34,903 nt of DNA. Source: Bacteroidaceae bacterium. Lineage in GTDB: Bacteria; Bacteroidota; Bacteroidia; Bacteroidales; Bacteroidaceae. Position 1 is the first letter of the stretch. Every line of letters starts with the position of its first letter. Of this stretch, positions 23,402 to 32,502 are shown in pieces. Where the stretch lies: contig JAGBFX010000015.1 of the NCBI GenBank assembly GCA_017936265.1, forward strand, positions 1-34,903, read 5' to 3'. The notes beneath the pieces are model-generated. The model made no database searches. It saw only the letters and a program-made list of their open reading frames with translations, and was not told the DNA's origin. The translations under genes and the position numbers were made by a program.

Positions 23402-23780
23402 GTCTCTCCCCTATGCTCCCACAAGATGTGGATTATGCGCTGCCGTTACACAGTGCGATGATGCATTGAAAACTCTCTGCTTCATTTTTTTTGTCTTATT
23501 TCCTATGTTTTGTTTATAGCCTTTTCCATGTCTGAGTGTTTGTAAAATAATATTACCGGGCATTCGCGTCTTGTATATATCCTGTTCTGAGGTGTTATGG
23601 GTAGCTTTTTGATTTTTGTTTATTTGGCTCCTTGCAGTTTGTTTCTAAATAGCTTTTGAAAAATTTCGTTTTTATAAAAATAAAGACTAATTTTACAAAG
23701 TTTTACGCTCGCGTGTGTAATGCGCGCGCGATTTGCTGACTGAAAAACAAATAATTAATTATAAATAAACCATAATTTTT
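23402..23780 (+). other. Non-coding leader region upstream of beta-galactosidase
   Basis: About 380 bases, AT-rich towards the gene, with no coding frame and no perfect TAnnTTTG box. The nearest candidate is TAATTTTA, 80-90 bases before the start. A CG-alternating stretch (around 23705-23732) interrupts the AT-rich sequence. I see no riboswitch or operator I can name. Confidence 0.4.
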
Positions 23781-26700
23781 ATGAAAAAACACTTTGTTCT
23801 GGCTATTCTGGCTGCGTTCTCGCTATCAATGGCGGGTAATGCGCAGAATCTGAAAGGCTTTGCGTACGGCGATGTCGAGGCACCGCGTGGGTACAATTAT
23901 GTGAAAGGGCAAGAACCCGGTCTTGCCGAGTGGGAATCTCCCGAAGAACTCTCTTTGAACAAAGAGCAGCCCAAGGCATGGTTCTTTACTTTTGACAGTG
24001 AAGACAATGCGCGTAAGGTACTTCCCGAAAACAGTGAGTATTACATGTCGCTCGACGGTACATGGAGCTTCAACTGGGTGGGTAATCCATGGGAGCGTCC
24101 TGTAGATTTCTTCAAGCCCGGCTTTGATGTGTCAAAGTGGGACAAGGTGCAGGTCCCTATGAACTGGAACGTGTACGGCTTGCAGGATGACGGCTCACAG
24201 AAGTACGGTACTCCTGTATACACCAACCAGAAGGTGATTTTCCATCATCAAGTTGCTGTAGGCGACTGGAAGGGTGGTGTAATGCGTGAGCCTGCAAAGG
24301 AATGGGCTACATACAAGAACCGCAACGAGGTGGGTTCTTATCGCCGCACATTCGTTGTTCCCGAGAATTGGGATGGACGTCAGGTATATCTCAATTTCGA
24401 CGGTGTTGACTCTTTCTTCTATCTTTGGATAAACGGCAAGTATGTGGGTTTCTCGAAGAACTCACGCAACCTTGCTGCGTTCAATATTACAAAGTATCTT
24501 GTCGAGGGCGAGAATGTCGTGGCTGTTGAGGTATACCGCAACAGCGACGGTTCGTTCCTTGAAGCTCAGGATATGTTCCGTCTCCCGGGTATCTTCCGTA
24601 CAGTTTCGTTGACATCAACCAACCCTGTCGAGCTGCGCGATATCCGCGTGCGCACCGACCTTGACGCGCAGTACAAGGATGCTGTCGCAAACATTGAGGT
24701 TGACGTTCGTAACCTCACTGCAAAAAAGGTAAAGAAATATCAGGTAAAGGCTCAGCTTTACAAGAACGCTCTCTACAGTGATGAGAACGAGATTGTCGAG
24801 GGTGCGACAATGACAATGCCTCTTGAGCAGTTGCTCGCCGGCGATACAAAGACCTTGAAACTTGACATGCCTGTAGCTGACCCTGCAAAGTGGAGTGCCG
24901 AGGAGCCTAACCGCTATACATTGGTTGTCTCTTTGCTCGACAAGAAGGGTAACGTACTCGAGACAGCATCGACATACATGGGATTCCGTGAGATTGAAAT
25001 CCGCGAGACTAAGGCCGAGGATGATGAGTTCGGTCTGGCAGGACGCTACTATTATCTGAACGGTAAGCCTATCAAGATGAAGGGTGTGAACCGTCACGAG
25101 AACAACATCCATACAGGTCACTATGTCACACGCGAGCAGATGGAGAAGGAGGTATTCCTCATGCTCCAGGGAAATATCAACCACGTGCGTAACTCACACT
25201 ATCCCGATGCTCCATACTGGTACTATCTATGTGACAAGTACGGTATCTATCTTGAGGATGAGGCCAACATTGAGAGCCATGAGTATTACTATGACAAGGA
25301 GTCTCTTTCTCATGTTCCCGAGTTCCTTGACGCTCACATTGCACGCGTAATGGAGATGGCTCATGCAACAATCAACAGCCCTTCAGTCTGCATCTGGTCA
25401 CTCGGTAACGAGGCCGGCCCGGGCGAGAACTTCGTTAAGGCTTATGATGTGCTCAAGGCATTCGATGCTTCACGTCCGGTTCAGTATGAGCGCAACAACA
25501 GCATTGTGGATATGGGTTCTAACCAGTATCCTTCAATCGCAGGTACACGTGCTGACGTTCAGGGTAAGAGCAAATATACAAAGTATCCTTTCCACATCTC
25601 GGAATATGCCCACTCTATGGGTAATGCCGGTGGTGGTCTTGCCGATTATTGGGAGGCTATCGAGAGCACCAACTTCTACATCGGCGGTGCTATATGGGAC
25701 TGGGCCGACCAGGCATTCCTGCACTACGATTCAATAGGTCAGTCAAAGTATTATGCATATGGTGGTGACTTCGGTGACCGTCCTACAGACTTCACTTTCT
25801 GTATGAATGGTGTGATGTTCCCCGACCACACTCCAAAGCCCGAGTACTATGAGGTAAAGAAGGTCTATCAGAATGTAGGTGTGAAGATGCTCGAGAACGG
25901 TGAGGTTGAGATTTTCAACAAGCGCTACTTCAACTGTTTGTGCGATCTTGACATAAGATTCTCTCTCTGGGAGGATGGCAAGCGCATTGATTCTTACTTC
26001 ATGCCTGGCATGAAGATTGCTCCACGTACAGCAAAGAATGTAAAGCTGAAGTTCAACAAAGCAAATTTCGCTGCCAACAAGGAGTATTTTGTGAAGGTTG
26101 AGTTCCTTTTGAAGAAGGATATGCCATGGGCAAAGAAGGGTTATGTCCAGATGGATGAGCAGTTGCCTTTGAAGGATGCTGTCAAGAGTGCATTCATTGC
26201 TGATGTCGCTAACAACGGCACAAAGGTAACAGTGGAAAATGACAAGGCTGCAGCGCAGACAATCCTTACGGGTGCTGACAACTCATTCAGAATCGTATTC
26301 GACAATAACAAGGGCTTGTTCTACAGTGTCGATTATGACGGTACAACAATCCTTGAGGGTGGCAAGTCTATGAAACTTAGTGCCTTCCGTGCGCCGGTTG
26401 ACAACGATACATGGTTCTTCAACCGTTGGTTCGCAATTGGCTTGCACAACCTGCAGGACAGCGTTCTCTCATTCACAAGCAAGAAGAACAAGGACGGCTC
26501 TGTAGTGCTGCAGTATATCGTACGCACACAGGCAAAGCATCAGGCAAGATGCAACCGTTTGCCTAACAGCAGCTTCGAAATTGTTGAGTCGGAGCATGAT
26601 ATGGCGCCTAATGCGTTCCACTTCATCTCCAACAGAATCTGGACTGTATATCCCGACGGTTCGGTTGAACTCAACAGCGTTATTGTTGGTTCTGAGGCAA

Positions 26701-27836
26701 GCCAGATTGTTGCACGTCTGGGCTTCGAGATTCAGTTGCCTTCTGAACTAAGCAATTATTCATATTATGGCCGTGGTCCATGGAACAACTACAATGACCG
26801 TTGCGACGGAGCGTATGTACAGCAGTTCAATAGCACTGTTGCTGATCAGTTCGTACACTTCCCCAAGCCACAGGATATGGCAAACCGCGAGGATGTACGT
26901 TGGGCAGCGCTCACAAATGCACAGGGTAATGGTGTGATGTTCGTTTCTACTGAGGGTATGTGTACAAGCGCGCTTCCTTGGAATGCTGTCGAGATGACCG
27001 AGGCGGGCCACCCGCACCAGTTGCCTGCTTCTTCAGGAACATGGTTCAATATCGATACCAAGGTAACAGGTCTCGGCGGTGCAAGCTGCGGTCAGGGCTA
27101 TGCTCTCGACCACCAGCTCGTGAAGGGCGGCGAGAATATCATGGGCTTCATCATGCGTCCTGTAAAGGCCGGTGATGATTATGTGGCAAAAGCCGATGTA
27201 AAGGCATCCGGTGCTACTCCTGTCCTTGTTTCACGCGACCTCCGCGGTATTGTGAAGATGTCTTGCAACAAGCCTGGTTCCGAGATATATTATAAGGTTA
27301 ACAACAAGGGCAAGGCTATCAAGTATACCGAGCCTGTTGACCTCAATGCCGGTGGCAGCATTACAGTTTGGGAGAAGGCTACACCTGACCTCAAGGCAAC
27401 ATACTCATATGATAAGATAACATCAGTACCAGTACTCGTTAAGGCTTCTTCAAGCTCAGAGCCGGGTAATGGTCCTGACAGGATGCTCGACGGTGACCCC
27501 TCTACAATATGGCACTCGATGTACTCGGTTACTGTTGCCAACTATCCTCACTGGATTGAGTTCGACGCAAACGATGAGGTTTCTATCAAGGGCTTCAAGT
27601 ATATGCCTCGTCAGGATGGCCCCAATGGTAATATCAAGGGTTACAAGCTTGAGGTGAGCGTTGACGGCGATAACTGGTCGCAGGTTGCAGAGGGTGAGTT
27701 CCAGAACAATGCCGACAAGAAGACTGTACTGTTCAAGAAGGCTGTAAAGGCACGTTATGTCCGCTTCACAGCAACAAGTTCACAGAACGGTCAGGATTTC
27801 GCTTCGGGTGCTGAGTTCGAGCTCATCAAAGAGTGA
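23781..27836 (+). CDS. Exported multidomain beta-galactosidase (GH2) with C-terminal discoidin domain
   Basis: 1351 residues. The signal peptide ends near GNAQ (about 22). The sugar-binding jelly roll (about 80-290) is followed by an Ig-like domain (about 295-415) and the TIM barrel (about 415-710). The acid/base E544 lies in WSLGNEAGPG and the nucleophile E608 in HISEYAHSMGN. Next come the Ig-like and beta-galactosidase small-chain domains (about 720-1115, with DGTTILEGGKSMKLSAFRAP), a chitobiase-type C-terminal beta domain (about 1140-1205), and an F5/8 type C or CBM32-like domain (about 1215-1351, with WHSMYSV and RYVRFTATSSQNG). It releases beta-linked galactose from host or plant glycans in the periplasm or at the surface. 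It is monocistronic, with a strong terminator after it and no SusC/SusD pair nearby. Confidence 0.95.
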   Translation: MKKHFVLAILAAFSLSMAGNAQNLKGFAYGDVEAPRGYNYVKGQEPGLAEWESPEELSLNKEQPKAWFFTFDSEDNARKVLPENSEYYMSLDGTWSFNWVGNPWERPVDFFKPGFDVSKWDKVQVPMNWNVYGLQDDGSQKYGTPVYTNQKVIFHHQVAVGDWKGGVMREPAKEWATYKNRNEVGSYRRTFVVPENWDGRQVYLNFDGVDSFFYLWINGKYVGFSKNSRNLAAFNITKYLVEGENVVAVEVYRNSDGSFLEAQDMFRLPGIFRTVSLTSTNPVELRDIRVRTDLDAQYKDAVANIEVDVRNLTAKKVKKYQVKAQLYKNALYSDENEIVEGATMTMPLEQLLAGDTKTLKLDMPVADPAKWSAEEPNRYTLVVSLLDKKGNVLETASTYMGFREIEIRETKAEDDEFGLAGRYYYLNGKPIKMKGVNRHENNIHTGHYVTREQMEKEVFLMLQGNINHVRNSHYPDAPYWYYLCDKYGIYLEDEANIESHEYYYDKESLSHVPEFLDAHIARVMEMAHATINSPSVCIWSLGNEAGPGENFVKAYDVLKAFDASRPVQYERNNSIVDMGSNQYPSIAGTRADVQGKSKYTKYPFHISEYAHSMGNAGGGLADYWEAIESTNFYIGGAIWDWADQAFLHYDSIGQSKYYAYGGDFGDRPTDFTFCMNGVMFPDHTPKPEYYEVKKVYQNVGVKMLENGEVEIFNKRYFNCLCDLDIRFSLWEDGKRIDSYFMPGMKIAPRTAKNVKLKFNKANFAANKEYFVKVEFLLKKDMPWAKKGYVQMDEQLPLKDAVKSAFIADVANNGTKVTVENDKAAAQTILTGADNSFRIVFDNNKGLFYSVDYDGTTILEGGKSMKLSAFRAPVDNDTWFFNRWFAIGLHNLQDSVLSFTSKKNKDGSVVLQYIVRTQAKHQARCNRLPNSSFEIVESEHDMAPNAFHFISNRIWTVYPDGSVELNSVIVGSEASQIVARLGFEIQLPSELSNYSYYGRGPWNNYNDRCDGAYVQQFNSTVADQFVHFPKPQDMANREDVRWAALTNAQGNGVMFVSTEGMCTSALPWNAVEMTEAGHPHQLPASSGTWFNIDTKVTGLGGASCGQGYALDHQLVKGGENIMGFIMRPVKAGDDYVAKADVKASGATPVLVSRDLRGIVKMSCNKPGSEIYYKVNNKGKAIKYTEPVDLNAGGSITVWEKATPDLKATYSYDKITSVPVLVKASSSSEPGNGPDRMLDGDPSTIWHSMYSVTVANYPHWIEFDANDEVSIKGFKYMPRQDGPNGNIKGYKLEVSVDGDNWSQVAEGEFQNNADKKTVLFKKAVKARYVRFTATSSQNGQDFASGAEFELIKE

Positions 27837-27846
27837 TATTATATGA

Positions 27847-27887
27847 ACAGACAGGGTGTGCTCTACGGCACACCTGTCTGTTTTTTT
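27847..27887 (+). terminator. Terminator of the beta-galactosidase gene
   Basis: Arms 27847-27861 and 27868-27881 pair with one bulged G around a six-base loop, followed by seven Ts. Confidence 0.9.
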
Positions 27888-27921
27888 GGAAATGTATAAC
27901 AAGTTCCTTAAAGAATAGTTT

Positions 27922-29361
27922 ATGAAAAGAGCCGTTTTGCTTGTTGCAGTTCTGTCTGCAATGATACTGGTAGGTTGTTCGCCTGCAAAAGACAATTATC
28001 TAAAGGCGATACCCGATAATCCGGTTGCGATGCTGAAGGTCAATGCCGGCAATCTCCTCGATGAATCGGAACTTCTGGAGAATCCGATTATCAAGCCTTT
28101 GGTTTCAAGTTCCGCGAGCCAACTGCCACAGAGCATGGTCGACCTCTTCAATGAGATAGTGGAGGAGCCCGAAGCTTCGGGTCTTGACTTTGATATGCCT
28201 GCAGTGCTTGCCGTAGTGAATGTCAAACCACTGAAGGCGGTGGTCACAATTCCTGTGGCAGACAAGAAAAAACTAGAGGATATGCTCTATTGCTTCTCGG
28301 ACGGCGATGTGGAGATTACGACAGAGGGCGGTGTGAATATTGTGAATACCTACAGCAGGGAGTTTGCTGTTGCGTATGATGATGCCAAGTTCGTGGTTGC
28401 TTTGGCCGAAACAGGTGCCAATGTCATGGAATATATGAACATTCAGACGTGTGCCGTCGATAACGCGGAGTATAATCGGTTCTTCTCGGCTGATGATGAC
28501 GCGGTATTGTATGCTTCGGGAGCGGAACTGTATGATGTTATTGCCAGTGGACCTTATTTCATGTATAATGTAAGGCATGCCGATGACATCGAGATTCTTA
28601 AGGAGATGTCAATTCTCATGACTCTCAACTTTGAGAACGGTTATGCCGAGTTGGCACTGGACTGCGACTACCCGCAGGAATTGAAGGAGAAGCTCGGCAG
28701 TTACCTTGCATCTTCGACAAAAGAGCATCTGAAATATATTCCTGAGGATGCGTTCTTTGTCGTTGACTTTGGTATCGATACTGAAACTGCAATCGAGAAT
28801 ATGAGTGATGAGGAGAGAACCGGGCTTGAGAGCAGCCTTGCGTTGTTGGGGCTGAACGCTTCATCTCTCGCAAGCATGAGCGGAGATGTGACATTTGCGG
28901 TTTCAAGTGCAGACAACATGCCTTTGATAATGGCTGTGTTTGATTGTAATGACCAGGCTGTCTTCAACTCGATAACAAGTTTATTGGAGTTTATCTTGCC
29001 TCGTAATGGATATAATGTTGCCCATTTGGATAACAAGATATTCATTCTTCCGTCTCAGATATTCAATATGGTGAAAAGTGGTGCGGGAGTTGTCTCTCTC
29101 GATAGTAACGCATTGGATAATGCTCTTGTTTCATCGATGGGCAATGCCGCTCTCCTTGATTGCGACAAGCTCGTTTCGGCCTTGGGGGATGATTTTGATA
29201 TGGGCGAATATGGGTCGCTTGTTTCCTCTTTAGAGAGTGTGAGGCTTGAGGTTGAGTCCCCGACACGGGTAGTTCTTCGTGTAACGACCAAGGATAAGAA
29301 TACTAATATTCTCAAGTTTACGCTTGACAAGGCCATTGAACTTTCTTTGCGCATGAGATAA
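27922..29361 (+). CDS. DUF4836-type lipoprotein
   Basis: 479 residues. It has a lipoprotein signal with lipobox LVGC (Cys at residue 19), so it is lipid-anchored in the envelope. The mature protein begins SPAKDNYLKAIPDNPVAMLKVNAG, the pattern that opens DUF4836 proteins of Bacteroidota. The rest shows the paired alpha/beta repeats of that family, with no enzymatic motif visible. The function is unknown. It is the first gene of a run with an ABC ATPase (22 bp), FtsX-type permease and RmlB, so it may be a partner or cargo of the ABC system. No promoter is obvious in the 34 bases after the preceding terminator. The signal may lie inside that short stretch, or transcription may leak through. Confidence 0.8.
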   Translation: MKRAVLLVAVLSAMILVGCSPAKDNYLKAIPDNPVAMLKVNAGNLLDESELLENPIIKPLVSSSASQLPQSMVDLFNEIVEEPEASGLDFDMPAVLAVVNVKPLKAVVTIPVADKKKLEDMLYCFSDGDVEITTEGGVNIVNTYSREFAVAYDDAKFVVALAETGANVMEYMNIQTCAVDNAEYNRFFSADDDAVLYASGAELYDVIASGPYFMYNVRHADDIEILKEMSILMTLNFENGYAELALDCDYPQELKEKLGSYLASSTKEHLKYIPEDAFFVVDFGIDTETAIENMSDEERTGLESSLALLGLNASSLASMSGDVTFAVSSADNMPLIMAVFDCNDQAVFNSITSLLEFILPRNGYNVAHLDNKIFILPSQIFNMVKSGAGVVSLDSNALDNALVSSMGNAALLDCDKLVSALGDDFDMGEYGSLVSSLESVRLEVESPTRVVLRVTTKDKNTNILKFTLDKAIELSLRMR

Positions 29362-29383
29362 CGGATACAGCTCCTGTATTGCG

Positions 29384-30043
29384 ATGATTGACCGTATTGT
29401 TCTCGGAAACGTCAATATGAGGGCATTACCCGATGCTGTAAACCAGGGAGAGCCTTCTATGTTGTGGAACACCCGCGTGGAGTTCCGTAAGGGAGAATCA
29501 TACCTGATAGAGGCTGCTTCGGGCCGGGGAAAGAGCTCTCTCTGCTCTTTTCTGTGTGGTTTGCGCAGCGATTACACGGGCAGGATTTCATTCTTCGACG
29601 GTAACTGCGAATACAGCGCAAAAGATGAACGCGCTGTTGTGGCGTTGCGTCAGCGCGGCATTGCTATGATGTTTCAAGAGCATAGGCTTTTTCCTGATCT
29701 CTCGGCTGTTGACAATGTGATGCTCAAGAGTTGCCTGACAGGCTTTGCCGATGAAAGTGAGGTGCGTGGGATGCTTACGCGCTTGGGTCTTGAGGCTCAT
29801 CTTGACGTTCCTTGCGGCATGATGTCATTAGGTCAGCAGCAGAGAGTGGCTTTTGTGCGTGCGTTGTGTCAGCCGGCCGATTTCTTCCTGCTTGACGAGC
29901 CTGTGAGCCACATTGATGAAGGGAATGCGCTGGTTATGGCACAGATGCTTACGAAGAGGGTGCAGAATGATGGGGCAGGTGTAATCGTGACCTCGATAGG
30001 GTACAGGTTGCCTTATGAGTATGACCATATATTAAGGTTATAA
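29384..30043 (+). CDS. ABC transporter ATP-binding subunit, LolD/MacB-like, with degenerate motifs
   Basis: 219 residues, a single nucleotide-binding domain. Walker A is AASGRGKSS (residues 44-52; the first glycine is replaced by Ala). The Q-loop is MMFQEH, the signature SLGQQQR and Walker B FFLLDEPVSHID. The usual H-loop histidine near the end is not in place; the position reads VIVTSIGYR. ATP hydrolysis may therefore be weak or regulated. Six bases separate its stop from the ATG of the permease gene, so the two form one transporter of the LolCDE/MacB/FtsEX kind. Substrate unknown. Lipoprotein handling is possible because the preceding gene encodes a lipoprotein. Confidence 0.85.
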   Translation: MIDRIVLGNVNMRALPDAVNQGEPSMLWNTRVEFRKGESYLIEAASGRGKSSLCSFLCGLRSDYTGRISFFDGNCEYSAKDERAVVALRQRGIAMMFQEHRLFPDLSAVDNVMLKSCLTGFADESEVRGMLTRLGLEAHLDVPCGMMSLGQQQRVAFVRALCQPADFFLLDEPVSHIDEGNALVMAQMLTKRVQNDGAGVIVTSIGYRLPYEYDHILRL

Positions 30044-30049
30044 TTGAAT

Positions 30050-31267
30050 ATGAAATTGCTGTATAGACTGTTGCGACGCAACGTAAGCGCTCCTCAGCTG
30101 ATTGGCTTCTCTCTTGTCAATCTGCTTGGCGGGCTTGTTGTCCTGCTCGGTATACAGGGGTACCGCGATTTCTGTTCATTCGCCGACGGTGCAGAGAATA
30201 TTCTCTCGAAAGGCAATGTGGTCATAACCAAACCTGTGACTGCCGTGCAGACAATCGGCAGCATGCTGGGGCTTAACCGCAATTTCAGCAAAAGGGAGAT
30301 TGATGAGCTGCGGGCTCTTCCGGCTGTGTCGGCAGTAGGGGAGTTCGTTGCGGCGCAGTTCGAGGTCAAGGCTTCTTTGTCAATCGCGGGTTCAAGGATC
30401 TCATCCGAGATATTCCTTGAGGCAGTTCCCGACGAATTCATTCTCGGAGAGTATAAGAGTGTCGGTACAGCCAGGCATGAGTGGAGTGCAGGGGTGGGGA
30501 GCAAGAGAATCCCGATTGTGTTGCCCCGGAACTACATCAACCTGTATAATTTCGGTTTTGCAACGGCAAACGGCATGCCACAGATAAGCGATGACCTGCT
30601 CGGCGCGTTTACCATACGGCTTTACTTTGACACACCCAAAGGTGTAGTCTCCTACGATGCTCTCGTCTGTGGCCTCACAAGCAAGATAAATACCATTCTT
30701 GTTCCATGGAATTTCATGATGGCAGTCAACAGTGAGTATGCTCCTGAAAAGGAACCTGAGGTGTCGAGACTGATACTCTCGACAAATGCAAAGGATGCCG
30801 GAGACTCGTTGCTGCAGTACATTGATGAGAAAGGGTACCTCATCGAAGGCGACTCATCGCTTGTACGTCTGCAGTCTTTGGTGTATGGTGTCATATTTGT
30901 AGTCATAGGAGTGGGAGCGCTCTTCTCCGTTCTGGCGTTCTTGCTGCTTGCAGTAGGCATACAGCTGATTGTGGAGAAGAACAAAGAGACTATATACAAC
31001 CTTTATTCCATAGGATATCCTGTGTCGGGGATTGCCTCGGTCTATCTTTGCATGGTGCTCATGGCTGACGGTGTCGTATGGCTGCTTGCTGCGGTAACGG
31101 CAACCATTGTATATCCGATGTTCGCGCAGCTTATGGCGAATGTATCGCCTGACTTCGCTCCTGCATCGATGTCGTTTGTATGGATGATGGCAGCATTGCT
31201 CGCTCTACTGTTCATTATAATGCATGGTGCTGTCATTTATATGAATGTAAAGAGAAAATGTAGATAA
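30050..31267 (+). CDS. FtsX/MacB-type ABC permease
   Basis: 405 residues from the ATG at 30050; a TTG two codons earlier is in frame but less likely. One membrane helix lies near residues 16-38 and three near the C-terminus (about 278-305, 325-352 and 374-399), enclosing a large extracytoplasmic domain of about 235 residues. This is the four-helix layout of the FtsX/MacB/LolC family. Such permeases couple cytoplasmic ATP hydrolysis to mechanical work on periplasmic substrates rather than to membrane passage. The partner ATPase is immediately upstream, and the rmlB start lies 17 bp downstream. The specific substrate cannot be told. Confidence 0.85.
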   Translation: MKLLYRLLRRNVSAPQLIGFSLVNLLGGLVVLLGIQGYRDFCSFADGAENILSKGNVVITKPVTAVQTIGSMLGLNRNFSKREIDELRALPAVSAVGEFVAAQFEVKASLSIAGSRISSEIFLEAVPDEFILGEYKSVGTARHEWSAGVGSKRIPIVLPRNYINLYNFGFATANGMPQISDDLLGAFTIRLYFDTPKGVVSYDALVCGLTSKINTILVPWNFMMAVNSEYAPEKEPEVSRLILSTNAKDAGDSLLQYIDEKGYLIEGDSSLVRLQSLVYGVIFVVIGVGALFSVLAFLLLAVGIQLIVEKNKETIYNLYSIGYPVSGIASVYLCMVLMADGVVWLLAAVTATIVYPMFAQLMANVSPDFAPASMSFVWMMAALLALLFIIMHGAVIYMNVKRKCR

Positions 31268-31284
31268 ATGTAATTTCAATATAT

Positions 31285-32421
31285 ATGAAACGTAGTATAA
31301 TTGTTACCGGCGGTGCCGGATTTATCGGTTCGCACGTCGTGCGGCTGTTTGTGAACAAGTATCCCGAGTATCGCATAATCAATGTCGATAAATTGACCTA
31401 TGCAGGCAATCTCGCGAATCTGAAGGATATCGAGGACTCTCCTAACTATATGTTCGTGAAGGCCGATATATGCGACTTTGACCTTATGTACAGGCTTATG
31501 GTCGAGAATAATGTGGACGGTGTCATTCACCTTGCAGCCGAGAGCCATGTCGACCGCTCGATAAAGGACCCCTTCACGTTTGCGCGTACGAATGTCATGG
31601 GCACACTGTCGCTGTTGCAGGCTGCGAAACTCTATTGGGAGTCTCTGCCCGAGAAGTATGAGGGCAAGCGCTTCTACCACATATCTACCGATGAGGTGTA
31701 CGGCGCTCTTGAGCTGAGTCACCCCGAGGGCATTGAGCCTCCTTTCACTACAACTGCATCATCGGGAGAGCATCATCTTGCCTATGGTACCGATTTCTTC
31801 TATGAGACGACAAAGTACAACCCCCACAGCCCCTATTCGGCATCAAAGGCCAGCAGCGACCATTTCGTGCGTGCGTTCCACGATACATACGGAATGCCTA
31901 CAATAGTGACGAACTGCTCTAACAACTATGGACCTTACCAGTTCCCCGAGAAACTCATCCCGCTGTTCATAAACAATATACGTCACAGGAAACCTCTTCC
32001 CGTGTATGGCAAGGGCGAGAACGTACGCGACTGGCTCTATGTGGTTGACCATGCGCGTGCCATTGATGTGATTTTCCATGATGGAAAGATTGCGGACACA
32101 TACAATATCGGTGGTTTCAACGAGTGGAAGAATATTGACATCATCAAGGTCATCATCAAGACTGTTGACCGTCTGCTCGGTAACCCCGAGGGCGCTTCAC
32201 TCGACCTTATAACATACGTTACCGACCGTGCAGGACACGACTTGCGCTATGCCATCGATTCGAGCAAGCTGCAGAGGGAACTTGGTTGGGAGCCGAGCCT
32301 GCAGTTCGAGGAGGGTATCGAGAAGACCGTGCGCTGGTATCTTGACAATCAGAAGTGGATGGACAACATTACCAGCGGAGAGTATGAGAAGTATTACGAT
32401 GAGATGTACAAGAACAGATGA
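31285..32421 (+). CDS. rfbB: dTDP-glucose 4,6-dehydratase
   Basis: 378 residues, extended short-chain dehydrogenase fold. The NAD-binding GGAGFIG lies at residues 9-15. The catalytic Thr-Asp-Glu is in HISTDEVYG, and the Tyr-x-x-x-Lys pair is in PYSASKASSD. NNYGPYQFPEKLIP is the sugar-nucleotide-binding block. It converts dTDP-glucose to dTDP-4-keto-6-deoxyglucose, the second step to dTDP-rhamnose and other deoxysugars of surface polysaccharides. The other rml genes are not in the window. It follows the permease gene by 17 bp, so it is probably co-transcribed, though a functional link is not evident. A 20-bp perfect terminator separates it from the convergent gene. Confidence 0.96.
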   Translation: MKRSIIVTGGAGFIGSHVVRLFVNKYPEYRIINVDKLTYAGNLANLKDIEDSPNYMFVKADICDFDLMYRLMVENNVDGVIHLAAESHVDRSIKDPFTFARTNVMGTLSLLQAAKLYWESLPEKYEGKRFYHISTDEVYGALELSHPEGIEPPFTTTASSGEHHLAYGTDFFYETTKYNPHSPYSASKASSDHFVRAFHDTYGMPTIVTNCSNNYGPYQFPEKLIPLFINNIRHRKPLPVYGKGENVRDWLYVVDHARAIDVIFHDGKIADTYNIGGFNEWKNIDIIKVIIKTVDRLLGNPEGASLDLITYVTDRAGHDLRYAIDSSKLQRELGWEPSLQFEEGIEKTVRWYLDNQKWMDNITSGEYEKYYDEMYKNR

Positions 32422-32440
32422 TGTGATTCTGTACCGTCAT

Positions 32441-32484
32441 TAGACAGAGAGTCTCCAGGCTGTTGCCTGGAGACTCTCTGTCTA
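32441..32484. terminator. Bidirectional 20-bp perfect hairpin between convergent genes
   Basis: Arms 32441-32460 and 32465-32484 are perfect complements around TGTT. It lies between the 3' ends of rmlB (plus) and the hydrolase gene (minus), so it can stop both. Confidence 0.85.
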
Positions 32485-32502
32485 TGTATAATGGATATCT
32501 GC

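Noticed and set aside
23781-27836. Polysaccharide utilisation locus around the beta-galactosidase
   Set aside because: No SusC/SusD pair, hybrid two-component sensor or ECF sigma/anti-sigma pair is found in the window; the gene appears monocistronic.
30044-30049. TTG start for the ABC permease
   Set aside because: An ATG lies two codons downstream with the expected basic N-terminus (MKLLYRLLRR); nothing supports the rarer start.
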